Shown here piece by piece: positions 6,364 to 6,469 of a stretch of 6,469 nucleotides of DNA; within the stretch, counting starts at the first letter, position 1, and each line of letters opens with the position of its first letter. Origin of the DNA: Thermotogae bacterium. GTDB taxonomy: Bacteria > Thermotogota > Thermotogae > Petrotogales > Kosmotogaceae. The stretch is taken from positions 1 through 6,469 of the forward strand of contig QNAR01000101.1 of the NCBI GenBank assembly GCA_003643975.1. Reading direction: 5' to 3'. The position numbers and the translations under genes are program-made. The notes beneath the pieces are model-generated. The model had not been told where the DNA came from. It was given only the letters and a program-made list of their open reading frames with translations, and did not search any database.

Positions 6364-6364
6364 A
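6356..6364 (-). promoter_or_regulatory. Extended -10 promoter element for proA-proB
   Basis: The minus strand reads TGTTATAAT, an exact extended -10 (TGnTATAAT), 53 bases upstream of the proA ATG. The -35 region about 17 bases further up reads GCACTC and is poor, as is tolerated when an extended -10 is present. It predicts a leader of about 45 bases with room for the ribosome binding site but no evident T-box or attenuator. Confidence 0.6.
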
Positions 6365-6370
6365 CTATTT

Positions 6371-6420
6371 CGAGTTACGAGTGCATCAAGAACCGAGTTA
6401 TGAGTTGCGAGTTACGAGAG
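6371..6420 (+). repeat. Cluster of GAGTT-type heptamer repeats upstream of proA
   Basis: The 11-base word CGAGTTACGAG occurs at 6371-6381 and again at 6408-6418. Between them the heptamers CGAGTTA (6394-6400), TGAGTTG (6401-6407) and CGAGTTA (6408-6414) run head to tail, followed by CGAGAG. The unit is therefore close to YGAGTTR. The cluster begins immediately upstream of the proA -10, seven bases from the extended TG, so it occupies the expected -35 and upstream-element area. Confidence 0.65.
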
Positions 6421-6446
6421 GAAACATCAAATCCTGTCTTATAGTC

Positions 6447-6461
6447 AACTGCGTAGCAGTT
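6447..6461. repeat. Short perfect palindrome AACTGC-GTA-GCAGTT
   Basis: Six-base arms AACTGC (6447-6452) and GCAGTT (6456-6461) are exact reverse complements around GTA. It lies at the right edge of the window, outside any visible gene. It may be part of a larger repeat or of a terminator of a gene beyond the edge, which cannot be judged here. Confidence 0.45.
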
Positions 6462-6469
6462 CAAGGCAA

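Noticed and set aside
6371..6420. CRISPR array
   Set aside because: The repeats are 7-11 bases and partly contiguous, without uniform spacers or the 25-37 base repeat length of CRISPR.

Overview
The window reads as ordinary bacterial chromosome at roughly 40% GC. It holds the 3' end of tex, a two-halved RND/MMPL transporter, a flavin reductase-rubredoxin fusion, and a proA-proB pair. Strong GGAGG-type ribosome binding sites, GTG and TTG starts, an anaerobe-type flavoprotein rubredoxin, and the general flavour of the Tex, ProA and ProB proteins fit an anaerobic Thermotogota member, perhaps near Kosmotoga or Mesotoga. This placement is inferred from memory of the families; no comparison was run.

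Layout. Positions 1-777 (+) carry the last 258 codons of tex, whose start lies outside the window. It converges on, and overlaps by 4 bases, an RND-superfamily exporter at 774-2927 (-), best started at a GTG. A 363-base divergent intergenic region (2928-3290) follows. It holds a -10-like box for the transporter and two adjacent stem-loops ahead of the next gene. Positions 3291-3977 (+) encode a 228-residue flavin reductase domain fused to a C-terminal rubredoxin (high-molecular-weight rubredoxin type). That gene converges on the proline pair: proA (5062-6303) is transcribed first and proB (3995-5059) second, both on the minus strand. The right end (6304-6469) holds the proA ribosome binding site, an extended -10 promoter, a cluster of GAGTT-type heptamers and a small palindrome.

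How the genes work together. ProB and ProA catalyse the first two committed steps from glutamate to proline (glutamate to glutamyl-5-phosphate to glutamate-5-semialdehyde) and appear translationally coupled. ProC is not in the window. The flavin reductase-rubredoxin fusion is a probable NAD(P)H-to-rubredoxin electron conduit, in known cases serving a flavodiiron protein that reduces O2 or NO; no such partner is visible here. Tex and the RND protein are standalone housekeeping and transport functions.

No clear novel system is present. The points most worth a second look are the structured leader before the rubredoxin fusion, a long hairpin inside the 3' end of proB, loss of the usual TM4 acidic residue in one half of the RND protein, and the heptamer repeats beside the proA promoter.
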